From Syncephalis fuscata (taxonomy: Eukaryota > Zoopagomycota > Zoopagomycetes > Zoopagales > Piptocephalidaceae): a stretch of DNA of 64,000 nt. A program made the translations under genes and the position numbers. Numbering within the stretch: position 1 is the stretch's first letter; the number at the start of each line of letters is the position of its first letter. The stretch is from NCBI GenBank assembly GCA_025786725.1, contig JAHLTZ010000025.1:62001-126000 (forward strand), written 5' to 3'. Of the stretch, positions 33,061 through 45,586 are shown in pieces. Below the pieces are notes generated by a model. The model searched no databases, was not told the origin of the DNA, and saw only the letters and a list, made by a program, of their open reading frames with translations.

Positions 33061-33978
33061 TTATTGCTCGTCAGTATCATCCACGACCCAGTCCATGGTA
33101 GATGGCATAGAGATTCTGATGTGTCTAATAGGCATGTCAGCCTCTTCTTGCACCTTGGATTCGGCGGCCATTGCTGGTTCAACGTCATCCTTAGTCTGTG
33201 CAGTCTCTACTGGCTCCACCTCCATCTTGGAATGAAAGGCGGGATGTGGGTCAATGAAGGGCAATTGATTCATTTGACGGCCATGATACGGGTGAGATGG
33301 CTCGTCTCTTGAAAAGAAGTTAAAGAATTTACCGGCTGCACCAGAAATACCGGCACCAATACCATTTTCAAACATCGATCTTGATTCATCGTGATATGAT
33401 GGTGGTCGACTTCTCTCCTCTTGTTCCGCTTTGGCACGCTCCGTGTCTAAAATAAATCGTTCATTTGGATTATAGAATGGATCTTGGTTAAAGAAGAAGC
33501 GCTGTTGCTTCATAAGATTCATTCGGTCTTCTTCCGCGTCCTCGTCGATGGCATCTTCACTGGCTTCCATATCTTCTACGGCATCGGTATTGGCATCGGC
33601 ATCGGCGGTAGCAATGAGTGCTGCATCATTCTCACTGACCGGAGCCAATGGTTCAGGACTGGTAAGAGCCGGTGTAGTGGATGGCAAACTAGCTGGTGTT
33701 GGTGGTGTAGCTACTGGTGCAACAGGTATTGGTTTGGCCACTACTGGAATAATAGGCATGAGTGGTGTTAGCGAAGGTACTGCTGAATCCTTGTTAGGTA
33801 CTACTGGGGCGGCCTTTTTCTCCGTGTTAACACCATGTTTGGGAATCCATGCATTCAATTCCAATGCATTTGGAGAAATGGACTGCAATAGCCGATTATC
33901 AATTGGTGCTGCCTCAACGCCATAACTAGTGGCAGCAATTAATAGTAAGGTGATGTAGGTAATAGCTTGGGAATGCAT
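33061..33978 (-). CDS. Secreted proline-rich acidic protein
   Basis: Intronless, 305 residues. The signal peptide is residues 1-23 (MHSQAITYITLLLIAATSYG). Residues about 55-115 are a Pro/Val/Thr/Ala-rich segment (VAPVATPPTPASLPSTTPAL) of extended, probably glycosylated type. Residues 120-155 are Ala/Asp/Glu-rich (ADADANTDAVEDMEASEDAI). Then comes a more ordered part with QQRFFFNQDPFYNPNERFIL, GIGAGISGAAGKFFNFFSRD and HPYHGRQMNQLPF. No Cys, no transmembrane helix at the end and no GPI signal, so release or wall association is possible. No known family. A TATATA motif at 34,069-34,076 is a candidate TATA box about 90 bp upstream. Confidence 0.6.
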   Translation of the reverse strand: MHSQAITYITLLLIAATSYGVEAAPIDNRLLQSISPNALELNAWIPKHGVNTEKKAAPVVPNKDSAVPSLTPLMPIIPVVAKPIPVAPVATPPTPASLPSTTPALTSPEPLAPVSENDAALIATADADANTDAVEDMEASEDAIDEDAEEDRMNLMKQQRFFFNQDPFYNPNERFILDTERAKAEQEERSRPPSYHDESRSMFENGIGAGISGAAGKFFNFFSRDEPSHPYHGRQMNQLPFIDPHPAFHSKMEVEPVETAQTKDDVEPAMAAESKVQEEADMPIRHIRISMPSTMDWVVDDTDEQ

Positions 33979-35573
33979 ATTGGCTATTCAAAAAGCGTCT
34001 AGAAGCAGTCAAATGGATAGTGTAATTGAGCACTTGTGTAGTAGTATTTACACCACAAACTAGGTGCTAATATATAGAAAAATGGATGCATAATTTGAGT
34101 ATCGTGTTGGTTACCAGTAAGGGTTTGTTATGTTCATACCAAGATTGTTTATCCCTTACAATTTGTAAACATATAATATACATGAATTGTTAGGGTAGCA
34201 CTAATTTAAGGAGTGGCTTGGAAGTCGGAATGTTATGTTTAGACGATCAAATTGACTTTGTTACAACTATTTTATTAGTTCAGCCGCTATTGTTTATACT
34301 ATTGCACAGATATTTTACAAGTGATCTTATTAACAAAATGCTTATTAAAATAGCTAAATTATAACTTATTCAATACATCAATAAATTATCATTATTAATT
34401 ATAATGTGTATGTATTATTACATTCATAATCATTTTTTAATTTATTCATTTATTGTTTCAAGCTTAATAGTGGATTAAGCTATTAATCAGAACTTTAATA
34501 TAAGTACTCAACATACTCAATAATATCATAAATATCTAATTCACTATCTTTCAATATGTGTTATCTAGAATATCCATGACAATTTAACCATAAGGGGCAA
34601 ACTCTAATCGGTTAGACCCCGCTTGCATTAAGCCCCTTGGATTAAATCATAGAATCAGTATCAATTCTAACGTAAATGGTAAACTAGCTATTTGATTCTA
34701 TTCCTTTTACTAAGGTTATGCGGAGTTTTTAACGGCTGGGCAATGAACATAGCATGAGTAGTTAAATCGTAAATATATTAGTTAATTAATATTTATGTTA
34801 ACAGTCTTAATAGCTATATTACCCAATAATATTTAATATTCATTTTATAAATAGACACACACACAGCAATTATTTTTAATTCTGCACACGCTTATCTATT
34901 GCAAATCAACCACTGCATCTCCTTGCTGCATCGATATGCACTATTGGAATGCAGTCATTTACCACTAGTCCAAATCCACTCTAGCGCTTTAATAATAGCT
35001 GTATAGTAGTTTGAAGTAATAAAACTAATCAATCAACAATTGTCCATTAGATCCTAAATTCTAATTGACTATGCTTATTACCAATCATCATCATCTATAC
35101 AGGTTGTAGTCAGGTGAGCTGAACAAATAAATCGCAATGACATCATAAATCGTCTTTATCGACTTGTCGAATATCAACTCCGCAACTGCAAAAGGAGTCA
35201 TGCGACTGCTGTACAGCCTCGATATCAATCTTTGGTATCTATAAACAAGGAGCGCAGATTAGTACGACATAGTCAGGCACGTGTCGGCCATGTTCCATGA
35301 CGGATAAATCGGCACCATAGTAACACACATATTATGGCGAAGTTTTGCGTGTTCGCACTTTCTCTTTCCTACTTACTTCTTACGCTTGCTCGTTCGTTCG
35401 TTCGTTCACTCCTCGTCCACTTACTCTTTGTAGGCGGTAGCAGCTATAGCTATTGTGTATTGAAACACCTTGCTCATTCGCCTGCACACACACACCCACA
35501 CCACACCTGTAATCGTAGTCATAGTCGCTTTTTCAAGCCTAGCTTTGTATATTCCGGTACCTGTCCCAATAAC
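33979..35573. other. Intergenic region with a structured GC-richer patch
   Basis: 34,590-34,740 stands out from its AT-rich surroundings: AAGGGGC near 34,594 can pair with GCCCCTT near 34,634, and TATTCCTTTTACTAAGG follows. No known RNA family could be assigned. On the minus strand 35,143-35,238 reads IPKIDIEAVQQSHDSFCSCG...KDDL-stop after a TATAG acceptor, a possible 3' exon of an unrecognised small gene. 35,334-35,573 is the probable 5' UTR of the transporter. Confidence 0.3.
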
Positions 35574-38500
35574 ATGCCTGAACAACAACAACAGCAGCAG
35601 CAGCAGCACAGTGACGAAAATAAGTCTACACCAACGCCGCCGTTATCTTCGTCGGTGCCGTCTTCACCTGCGGCGGTACCTGCCTCGCTTGATCCATTGC
35701 AAGAGCTGGCCGCGCTACGACCGGAGCGTAGTGATTTCGCCCTCCATGTTCAGCGTGCCCAACGTCGACTTCGTAAAGCAGCCTTTACACGCTCGCATTA
35801 TAGTGCCCACGGCCAAGTACATGCCTGTAAGTGGGCTATAGTATATAAATAGATGGATAGATAAAAGCTAATATGATATTAAATGTATTTATTAGCGGAT
35901 TTCCCTGACTATTCACTGCCACAGAATGATCTTCGACAACAATCTGTAGCCATTGGTGGCCTCGAGATTCGTATGCCAGGCAATAATGGTGATCATCGTA
36001 TAAATCGACCCATATCAGCTGGTGATGGCCTTTCCATTTCTATGCCAGTTCGTATGAATGACGACTATCTACCACTGCGTAATTATGCCACTTCTGATGC
36101 CGTCACTACCTCCCGGCCTAGTCGACTACCTTTTATGCGTACCAACACCAATACCAGTTTACAATCTAATGCCACTACAGGTAATCTAGACGATAGTGTA
36201 GGACGGGAGAGGCGCACAAGTGACTATTGGTGGCAATTTCCCGGTCTATTATCATCAAGTGAAAGAACGAGAACGCGAGTAACACGGCCTGGTGGTGGTA
36301 ATGGATTAGACACGCATGATGATACATCAATCGATAGCGATAGTGATATTGGTATACAGATCAATTGGATGAACAAACCGATAAAGCATCGATGGAGGGT
36401 GACTTTGAGGACGATGTCATGGGTCATGGCTATGCTGATTATGTTAATATATCTGGATTGGCCGAGACTGAATCGGGTGAATTCCATGACGCGATGGAAC
36501 GAGCAGAAAGAAATCCACTATTAGATGCTCATCCAGGCTATGCCGGCTACAATGCTATTAGTCTGCCGTGGAATCCACGGGGTGCTCGTAAAACACGCAG
36601 TAATACACCCGAAGTATTAAGAACACTGGTTAAATCGGCGCCCGCAGTTATTGTTGGTACCATTATCAATGTATTAAATGCCGTATCTTATGGTTTGTAT
36701 AATTAATCTATATTTAAAAGCTACTTATTTATATATGTATTTATTTATTAGGCATGATTATATTTCCATTGGCTATAAGCATATTTTCCGATTTTGCACT
36801 AGATGGTGTGGCATTATATTTAATCAGGTTAGTAAAGTCTTTAGCAATAATAATAATAATATAGAAATGGAAGTTAATACATTAACGATTAACTAATAAC
36901 TATTCAATTGTTACTGTTATAGTTCAATTGTCTCTCAGCTTGTCTATTCACTAGGTGGTAGTGCCTTTCCCGGTGCAGTAGGTGGTATGATTCTTGAAGG
37001 TAATATAAACAAATGTAAATGAATAATATCTAATAAATTTGATTTGATTTGATTTTGATTTGATTAATTTGATTTGATTAGTGGCACCATTTCTACACGC
37101 CATGTAAGTAATACAATAGCAATAAAGTAATTAGTTAATTAATATTAAACACAATCTATTATCAATCTAGTGCGTTTATTGTACTTGAAGAAGTCGGTGA
37201 CAAAAATCCATCCGTAGTTACTGCTACTACTATGATAGCCTACGCAGGTAGCGCTATTGTTACTGGCATTGTATTCCTTTTAATGGGCTACTTTAAAGTA
37301 ACTATAACATCCTATTTGACTATCCTGTATTAATAAGATTGATAGTTGGGCTCGTTAATTGGATTCTTTCCACGTCACATTCTTGTAGGATGCATTGGTG
37401 GTGTAGGATGGTTTCTTGTACAGACTGGTATTGAAGTAGCCTGTGGCGTTAATCTAGAACATGACTCATGGTCTGAACTATTTACTTCACGGGCTATTCC
37501 TCTCTGGTCAACTGGTGTATTATTGGCTATTACACTGCAAATGCTACTACATCGAACAAATCACCCACTTACCGTACCAGGATTTCTTTTATGTATTCCT
37601 CTAGTATTCTATATAATATCTGGCTCATTAGGCATTGATATGGATCAATTACGCGAGAATGGCTGGCTATTTAAACTACCTAGTCCAATGAAACCATTCT
37701 ATGAAGTCTATCAACGATTTGGTAAGTATTTAAATCACTGGTTAGTTGTTGTTGTTGCTGTACTAATATTGTATCTAGACTTTACTAATGTGCAATGGTC
37801 GACACTGCCTAAAACATTCCCAGCCATGCTTGCTTTAACATTCTTTTGTAAGTGTACAATCACTATCAATTATAATTAATTAATCATTTGTATTAATAAC
37901 CTTAATAGCTATATTGCACGTTCCTATCAATGTACCGGCCTTGTCAGTTACCATTGCTCAGGATGGTGTTGATCTAAGCCATGAACTATTGGCTCATGGT
38001 GTTTCAAATATTCTATCTGGCCTATGTGGATCTGTTCAAAGTAAGAGACTGGCTACCATTACAATGCAATACTAATGGATCAATCAATCGTTTAAATAGA
38101 CTATTTGGTCTATTCTAATAGTGTATTATTTATTAGATGTGGCGGTAATAGCCGGGTGGCCGGTATTGCTCTAGCCTTGTGCACTCTAATGGCCTTCTTC
38201 ATGGGTCCAGCCATGATTGCTTTTGTGCCAGTCATTGTAGTGGCAAGTCTTATTTTCCATCTTGGTATTGAGCTGCTTAAAGAAGCACTCTATCATCCAT
38301 GGGGTCGTGTTCATCCCTTGGAATATGCCACTATGGTTGCCATTATCCTATCAATGGCCACAATTGGATTTATTGAAGGTGTCTTGGTAGGTAGCTTTTT
38401 GGCCTGTGTCTTCTTCGTTGTGCTCTACAGCAACGACGTGCCGTAAGACGATGGATGACGGGCGGATCAGGCGGTGCCCGTAGTGCCGTAAGACGACCAG

Positions 38501-39888
38501 TACGCCAGCGACAGTATCTAGATGAGTTGGGTGAACAGGTTCATCTATTTGAACTACAAGGCTTTCTATTCTTTGGCACAGTCAATGCACTTGAAGAGAC
38601 TGTAGAACGTATTGTTACTGGGAAGGCGGCACAGCTTTCAGACCAAACAACACTACCTGTTGAACCACACAGGGCATCACATACAGCACTAGGACCTATA
38701 GCTCGATTTATTATTATGGACTTTTCACTAGTAACTGGCCTTGACTTTAGTGCTGCTGAAGCATTGGTACGTGTTAAACGTGTCCTCGCCTCCAACGATG
38801 TATGTCTCGTCGTAGCCGGTGTAGCTGCAGACTCAGACATTGGCCATGCCTTGCAATCAGTCGGCCTATGGGGCGGCACCCGATTAGATGTGTAGTACAA
38901 ATGCCCGTACTGCTCAACAAGCCATGGAATGGTGTGAGAATCAATTACTTAAATGTTATTACGATCATGCCGAAGAGCTTAATAACGTGTTACGACCACC
39001 GCCTGTTGACCCAATTATGATGCAATTAAGTAATTCGCGTCAAGCTGAGGGTAAGAGCATCTAATTACTGTATTCAATAGATGTATTATAACAGTGTTTA
39101 CAGATACAGATAATGAACCACTCCAATTCGGTATGATGACCCCTCGAACCGAAATGATTGCCGAGGCTGCTCGCTATCTACTACCCGATGATACTGCTTC
39201 TACTATAGATGATCAAGGACGGACGGGCAATACACCAAGGGCCCTTTTATGTATGGCATTGGCTAGAGATTTACGGTCATCTACTATTTTGCCACAAGAT
39301 TTGATGAATGATACTAATGGCGATGACGATAATCTTGATAATCCACTAGACTTTGAATCGATAGCATTAAATACTATTGCTATGTCATTTACACGTTGTT
39401 TCTTACGACGTGGACAAATTGTATGGCAGGCCGATTCAATTCCTGACTCAATCTATTTACTCGACCGTGGTACATTAGTGCTACTAGAAAATACGGATAC
39501 ACAACAACAACAACCTCCATCGTATGAACAATCAATTAGTGCACAGCCATTAAACTATAATGCTATTAATACTATCCATGAACATCAATCATATAGACAT
39601 AATAGCAGTAGTGGTACATTTGATGTGCAATATGATCCACTACAAGCAATTAGTCGAGGTGAAGCAACTGTAGTCGAAACTATTCTACCTGGTGCTTTAA
39701 CCGGCAGTGCTGGTCTTATTACAGGAAGACCATCTCCCTACCATTTAGTAGCTGATTCCGATGCTACTGTATGGCGTTTATCAGCCACTGCTTATCGTCA
39801 ACTATGCCATCAACATCCTAATATAGCACTATGGCTTGTATCGTCCCTTATGACTCTCCACACAGGTGATAGGTTTGTGCGGCATTAA
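35574..39888 (+). CDS. SLC26-type vacuolar transporter with STAS and cNMP-binding domains (YGR125W/Vsb1-like)
   Basis: Start chosen at MPEQQQ, because the upstream in-frame part is non-family. Exons include 35574-35826, 35896-36692, 36752-36827, 36923-36999, 37082-37103, 37171-37297, 37346-37721, 37779-37847, 37909-38040, 38100-39050 and 39095-39888. A long polar N-terminus with a Gln run leads to the membrane core: AVIVGTIINVLNAVSYGMII, GSLIGFFPRHILVGCIGGVG, ILHVPINVPALSVTI, NYLVYSNSVLFIRCGGNS. The STAS domain follows (EQVHLFELQGFLFFGTVNAL, IIMDFSLVTGLDFSAAEAL). The C-terminus is a cyclic-nucleotide-binding-like fold (FLRRGQIVWQADSIPDSIYL). Membrane core and domain order match yeast YGR125W/Vsb1, a vacuolar membrane protein linked to basic amino-acid storage. 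The reading frame is off near 36,352, 38,430 and 38,890. Confidence 0.9.
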
Positions 39889-40259
39889 ATATATGTATAT
39901 ACATCAATAGATGGGTGTTTTATTAATCTAAAATTGTAAATAAATAGTCAATAATAATAATAATAAATAGTAATGAACTAATTAATTAGTTAATAAATCT
40001 AAAAGAGTAATAGTTTATTATTAATTAATCGTTTCCACTTGTAATTACTTGTCTTTTTGTTTATCATTTGAAACACTTTTAACACATGACCGTTATTATT
40101 ATAATTATTATAATTCTACAAATTAATAAACACCAATTTGTTATCTTTAATCTCGCCTTTATCTTTCTTTCATGCTTTTATTCTCTTCATTCCAATCTGC
40201 ACTTACTTGATTGTTATTAACATTGTTCATTACAAACGCATACATACACGTACTACTTT

Positions 40260-40300
<41 letters not shown>

Positions 40301-40935
40301 GCTGTTTCTCCTTTCCTCTCAATCTAGCGGTCTTTTGCCTTTCATACTCTATTCAACGCCTGGCCAAGACTATTTCAACTCTCATCTCCTATTCATCGTT
40401 TTATTTGTCTGTCGTTTACTTTTCTGTCGTTAACCTATTCATTTGCACGTCTATAAGCATCTTGCCACGAAGTAGGCAGACGGACACTGTATGCATTGAT
40501 ACAAGGTGACTTGCCATACCTAGCAGTCACTCATCTTGCTTTTCTACGCACTCGTGTTATTCTTAACGCTGGCGTGACTCATTACGCAATATTTACCACT
40601 TTTTCGTCTTTTCTTCTACACCTCACTGTTACCTACCACGACTGCTGCACGATCGGTTGGCGTATTGTGACTCTTAATATACTATTCTAACTGGTTTTTG
40701 TCATAAGAATCTATCTATCTATCTATCTATTTACCTATTATCGTTGCGTTTTCTTTTTTTCTGTTGTTCGTTTCTGTATTACCCCTCTGTTGTCATTAAC
40801 TTCACGTTTATTGTACGGCAGTCTGTACATGCAGTGGTGCTATTTGTGTATTGGTATTAGTCAATAAGCAGTCATTGGGTATTGGCCACTCTGATCGGTA
40901 GTGGCAGCCTATGTGACTTTATTGCGCTCATTTAA
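39889..40935. other. Intergenic/5' leader of ATG1
   Basis: It contains a trinucleotide microsatellite (TACTAC)n at about 40,256-40,300 and a (CTAT)n run near 40,710-40,730. The 123- and 64-codon frames here are low-complexity accidents. The pyrimidine-rich 40,140-40,900 stretch directly before the ATG1 start is probably promoter and leader. Confidence 0.4.
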
Positions 40936-43900
40936 ATGGCTCATCAGCAGGAATCGGAACGACGGGCCAGCCGGAGACGTGAACATGTCAATGGGCCTGT
41001 TCTGGTAGGCGACTATATTGTCGGTTCCGAGATTGGCCGTGGCTCTTTTGCAACGGTGTATAAAGGTCGTCATCGAGTAAGTAGTAAAAGTTATGGCTAT
41101 TCAATAGCTAATAGTAATTTATTTGTAGAATAACGGACAGCGAGTGGCTGTTAAAGCAGTATCACGGTCAAAATTAACGAAAAAGCTATTGGAAAACCTT
41201 GAAGCAGAAATTAAGATATTGAAATCAGTACGCCATGATCATGTTGTGCATTTATTCGATTGCCAAGTAAGTTATAGTTGTATTAATGCTAATAATGATT
41301 GCTGCTGTAAAGTATGTTAATTAACACCATTGGTATATTAGAAATCAGAAAGACATATTTACTTGATTATGGAGTATTGTTCGTTGGGCGATTTAACAGA
41401 TTTTATTAAACGGCGTGCCGATCGTGTTGGACTTCGAGGTGCAGCAGGTGGTCTAAAGGAGCCTGTAGTTCGACATTTCTTATTCCAATTAGGCCGTGCT
41501 TTAGAGTTTCTGCGTTCTAAGAATCTGATTCATCGTGATATAAAGCCACAGAATCTATTATTGCTTCCCAATCCATTGGCCGATTCAAGTGAAAGTGGCA
41601 ATCCAATGGAGGCGTTGCCAACGTTAAAGATAGCAGATTTTGGATTTGCTCGTTTCTTGCCCTCACAATCATTGGCAGAAACGCTGTGTGGCTCGCCACT
41701 TTACATGGCACCCGAAATTCTTCGCTATGAAAAATACGACGCCAAAGCCGATCTATGGAGTGTGGGTGCCGTATTGTATGAAATGTGCTGTGGCCGACCA
41801 CCTTTCCGTGCCCATAATCATATTGAATTGCTGCATCGTATTGAAAAGAAAGCGGATAATATTTCATTTCCAGAAGATAGAGAGCCACCAGAGAATGGCG
41901 TGGTAAGTTTAATAAAGGCTATAAATAGGCAAGATAGAATAAATAACCATGTTTATTATAATAGCGTCCAGTTATTGCCGATGATATCAAAGACTTGATT
42001 CGTAAACTATTAAAACGTAATCCTGTTGAACGAATATCCTTTGAAGAGTTTTTTTTGCATCCATGTGTCGTAGGACATGCAGCAACAACGGTGGCCAGAC
42101 CGATTGGTACTGGTAAGAAATAGCTAGCTAGCTAATTAATAGTAAACTAACAGCGGCAATAGGCCCCATTACACTAGCTGCTGAAGCATTTGCATTAAAA
42201 CAACGAGAAAAGTTGCACGATGCTACCACAACATTGGCCGATGTGGCAAACGACCTAGCAATCTTCAACACAATGATATCACTACTGCCATGGAAGCACT
42301 TAATATTGATGGACAACGCCATCCGCAGGCACGTATTGTACACCGAGTGTCAGCTGTATCGCCATTTGCCACTGCACCACGTAGAAATTCGGGTGGATTT
42401 GGCACTGGTACACCACGTCATGGTACAGATCCACTGCCAACACCCAACACTGATATCCGTGCCGATACAATGCCAGCTCGTCGTGATTCAGACACAACAC
42501 GTGGATCACCACGTCCTTCTGCGCCACTCTATTTCAACGGCAAGCCAACGGTACTGGTACAAATGTACCAGGTGGTGACATTGCAAATGCACCATCCAAT
42601 CGACGTGAATCATTTTTAACTACCACATCACCAGAAGAACGTGATTATGTAGTAGTGGAAAAACAGGCCGTACAAGTTAACGTGCTAGCCGATGGTAATA
42701 CTTAATTACATTATTATATGAATACTAACGAATTTTATTAATAATATATCTATTTAGATATTGCTGCATCGCCCCATATTACACCAGCACATTCACGCCA
42801 GCCTAGTGTTAATCCAGGCATGGATATACGTTCAAATTCACCGGCACTTCATGGCCATTCCGGCTCTATTAATGGCTCACCTTCATATGAAAATGCTGCA
42901 CCCCGTCCTATTCCTGGTATGCGTGATCAAATTCGAGGTATGCACAACTCTCCCGACTCCATTCTACAACCAGATCATCGTGATCCAGCTACGAATCAAT
43001 GGCAACGCGCCGGTCAAGGCATGGGCATATCACCAGCCTATAGCAGTTCTCCGCCTACATGGGCCATGTATACACGTCGTTCATTTGCCGGTGATCGATA
43101 TCAAGCAACGCAGACTGAACACAGCCCACATGATCCATCGCTGCAAGATGACATTGATGAAACGACAATGTTTGCTATTGACACGGCGGTATGTCAATCC
43201 TATGCGGTATTTAAATTTGCCGATCGTAAATTGACCCAGCTATTGGATATACCGGTGTCAACGCCCCAATCTTCTACGGGTGCATCAGCTGACGGATCAA
43301 CTGAGACAGAACCTGGTCAAATGCTGGCCAATGAGGCACTTGTGCTTTATTTATGTGCATTAAGTTCTCTACAACGTGGTATTGATGTAGCACGTAAATA
43401 TTGGGAAGACATTGCCACTAATAACAATAATAATACCAATAATGCCAGTGGTAGTGGTAATGGACGTGTAGATCGACCAGCGCCACAACGGTTAAATGAC
43501 GGTAAGTTAATATATCTATATCTATATATATGTATATGTATATACTAATTAATTAAACTAATCTATTTAATGATTAGCCGTTCAATGGATGCGAGACCAA
43601 TTTAATGCCACGTTAGAAAAGGCAGAATATGTCAAGAATCGTGCTAGTTCCGACGACCATCTAACTGAAATACGTATTGAAAATTGTTATACTATCGAGC
43701 TATGGAAATGGTATGATTATTTTATTTCTACTATAATAGATATACTACAATACTAATTCAATACTATATTATATAGAGTCGCACTGCCGCTATCAATGAA
43801 TTGGTAGGAGACGATCTTCCTGGCTGCGATCGCTCCTATCAACAAGCAGTATGGCTACTTGGAGCAATTCTAGATGATCCAGAAAGTATTGCTACTGATG

Positions 43901-44049
43901 TGGAACGTGGCCGTATTGAAGAGTGTAAGTTATTAGTCGGCATGTCTACTAAAGCATACTAATTAAACGATATAGTTCTTTTATCAATCCAAGATCGTAT
44001 CCAAGTCCTACATCGTCGTATGGAGCCTACTATAATGCATGGCATTTAA
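40936..44049 (+). CDS. ATG1: ATG1/ULK autophagy-initiating protein kinase
   Basis: Exons 40936-41076, 41129-41266, 41342-41902, 41965-42112, 42154-42694, 42758-43501, 43578-43710, 43777-43924 and 43976-44049. The kinase domain fills residues about 25-330: [103 protein letters not shown] and the SLGDL pattern are specific to Atg1/ULK. A Ser/Pro/Arg-rich disordered middle follows. The C-terminal tandem MIT region ([51 protein letters not shown]) binds Atg13. Atg1 starts autophagosome formation at the pre-autophagosomal site. The frame is one base short near 42,263, 42,525, 43,680 and 43,978. Confidence 0.94.
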
Positions 44050-44939
44050 TATTTACCCATTAACCTTAACATTATATCACCATAACATAACATCAATTGG
44101 AATCTTTTTTGCACAATCGCGTCAATAATTATATGTCTATATACACTAATATCTGTTATTTGTCTACACACTATTTGTTACTTGTTTGTTAATATCAATT
44201 ACTATAGACTAATAGTCTAGTTGTCCACTGAAACAATAATGAATTCAATACTAATATAACGATGACCATTTTATTGGATATTATGACCATACGTTGTAAT
44301 CGTCAAAAAGAAAAGAGAATAATTATTCAATAATGCCACCTTTCATGTTTAAGTGTGATGATGATGGTTGTGATGGTTGTGATATTGCATTTAACAATAG
44401 CTGTGACTGTGTTGACAATGTAATGTTGTTTAAATTGACTTTTTGTTTCACGGCTATGATATTATAAAAAGAGTTGGATAGTAATAATGGTTATACTAAT
44501 AGTAGTAATACTAATAATAATACTAATAATAATAATAGCAGTAAAGGTAGAGTAAAGTAGTATTGATGGTGGTGGTGTTGTCGTAGTCGTAGTCGTAGTC
44601 GTCGTAGTAATGGTGAAATACCACAAGAATAGCAAATAAAAGGAACGAAGAGAGAAAAGTGGATAGGTAACGGTTCACGCCACACACACACATACATATA
44701 TATACAAACAAACAAGTCTTTTAATCAAATAGACTAGTAAATGTATGTATATATATATATAGAAAGAGAGAGAGAGAAGGACAATTGGTAATGGGTGAAA
44801 TAAATTGAACAAATAACAAATTGTAACAATAACAGCAATAATAGTAATATTGGACTTAGTAGCAATGCCAAGCTGACTAATGAATGAACAAATTGTAAAA
44901 CAATAATATCAATAATAGAACGGTACACAGCAAGGAATA
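44050..44939. other. Convergent intergenic region rich in simple repeats
   Basis: It lies between the 3' ends of ATG1 and the CRIB gene. It contains TAATAA/GTAGTC trinucleotide runs (44,480-44,610), a (CA)n patch (44,680-44,695) and (TA)n/(GA)n near 44,750-44,780. Frames in this stretch are low-complexity. No gene seen. Confidence 0.4.
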
Positions 44940-45586
44940 TCAATTAAGACGATTCCTTATCCATAGTGGATTGCGATACTGAAAGTAACTACAGATGAAT
45001 TAGATGTTTAGCCATTTATGACAGTTACATATATTATAGCTTACATTCTTCTGTTCCTCTTTTGTACTTTCTGAATCCTCATCAAAGTGTAGAATAGCAG
45101 CAACCTCGGCCAATTGACTACGAATCTTACTTGGCTAAAAGAGACATAATAAATAGATACATTATGAGTCATCGTTAATTAATAACATCTAATACTTACA
45201 TCGACGTTGCCGCGACGCATACTGTTGATACCTATAGCATGCTATGAATAAATATACTATTAATGTATTATCAGTCTAGTAGTTACCGATATGTCCTGTG
45301 TGCTATTATGATATAAGAAATAAATGGTAATAAACAGCAATAAACAGTATACGTTAATTGCTATTGTTTAACCTTATTTATACTGTGACGGTTAAATTAC
45401 CTGGAAATTTTTGGGTGGACCAATGTTAAGTTTATTGATACGCTTACGATTGCCTGCTTTACCACCCTTGTAAGACCGAAGATCACCTGATGACGAAGTG
45501 GAAGATGGTTTCCAGCATAGCCAGCTGCTGAGTGGAGATAGACAGCCGGCAGAGGATGGTGCGGCTTGAGACTTGGTATTAGCCAT
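44940..45586 (-). CDS. Short CRIB-domain protein, candidate Cdc42/Rac effector
   Basis: Five exons: 45401-45586, 45287-45302, 45200-45231, 45055-45134 and 44940-44978, about 117 residues. N-terminal SPLSSWLCWKPSS is Ser/Trp/Cys-rich, and the Cys residues could be lipidated as in CDC42SE proteins. A basic KAGNRKRINKLN leads into the CRIB motif IGPPKNFQHTGHIG, which fits the I-x-x-P-x-x-F-x-H-x-x-H-I/V-G consensus for binding active Cdc42/Rac GTPases. The HTGHIG core is encoded by a 16-nt microexon, which confirms the splice model. The rest (SKIRSQLAEVAAILHFDEDS) is a short helical acidic tail. A role at the plasma membrane in polarity is inferred from the family. Confidence 0.8.

Noticed and set aside
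33064-33925. Plus-strand frames antisense to the secreted acidic protein
   Set aside because: They are mirror readings of a compositionally biased minus-strand gene, which has the signal peptide and coherent domains.
34690-34740. U5 snRNA, suggested by CCTTTTACTAAGG and a GTTTTTAAC Sm-like site
   Set aside because: The stem that must enclose loop 1 does not form: the bases before the loop do not pair with those after it, and the 3' terminal hairpin is missing.
35334-35573. 80-residue N-terminal extension of the SLC26 transporter
   Set aside because: It reads as a hydrophobic/His-rich string from a pyrimidine-rich leader with no family counterpart; MPEQQQ is the better start.
40138-40690. 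Thr/Ser-rich frames before ATG1
   Set aside because: They derive from a TACTAC microsatellite and pyrimidine-rich leader; ATG1 starts cleanly at 40,936.
44480-44943. Short frames with poly-Leu/Tyr between ATG1 and the CRIB gene
   Set aside because: Products of trinucleotide microsatellites.
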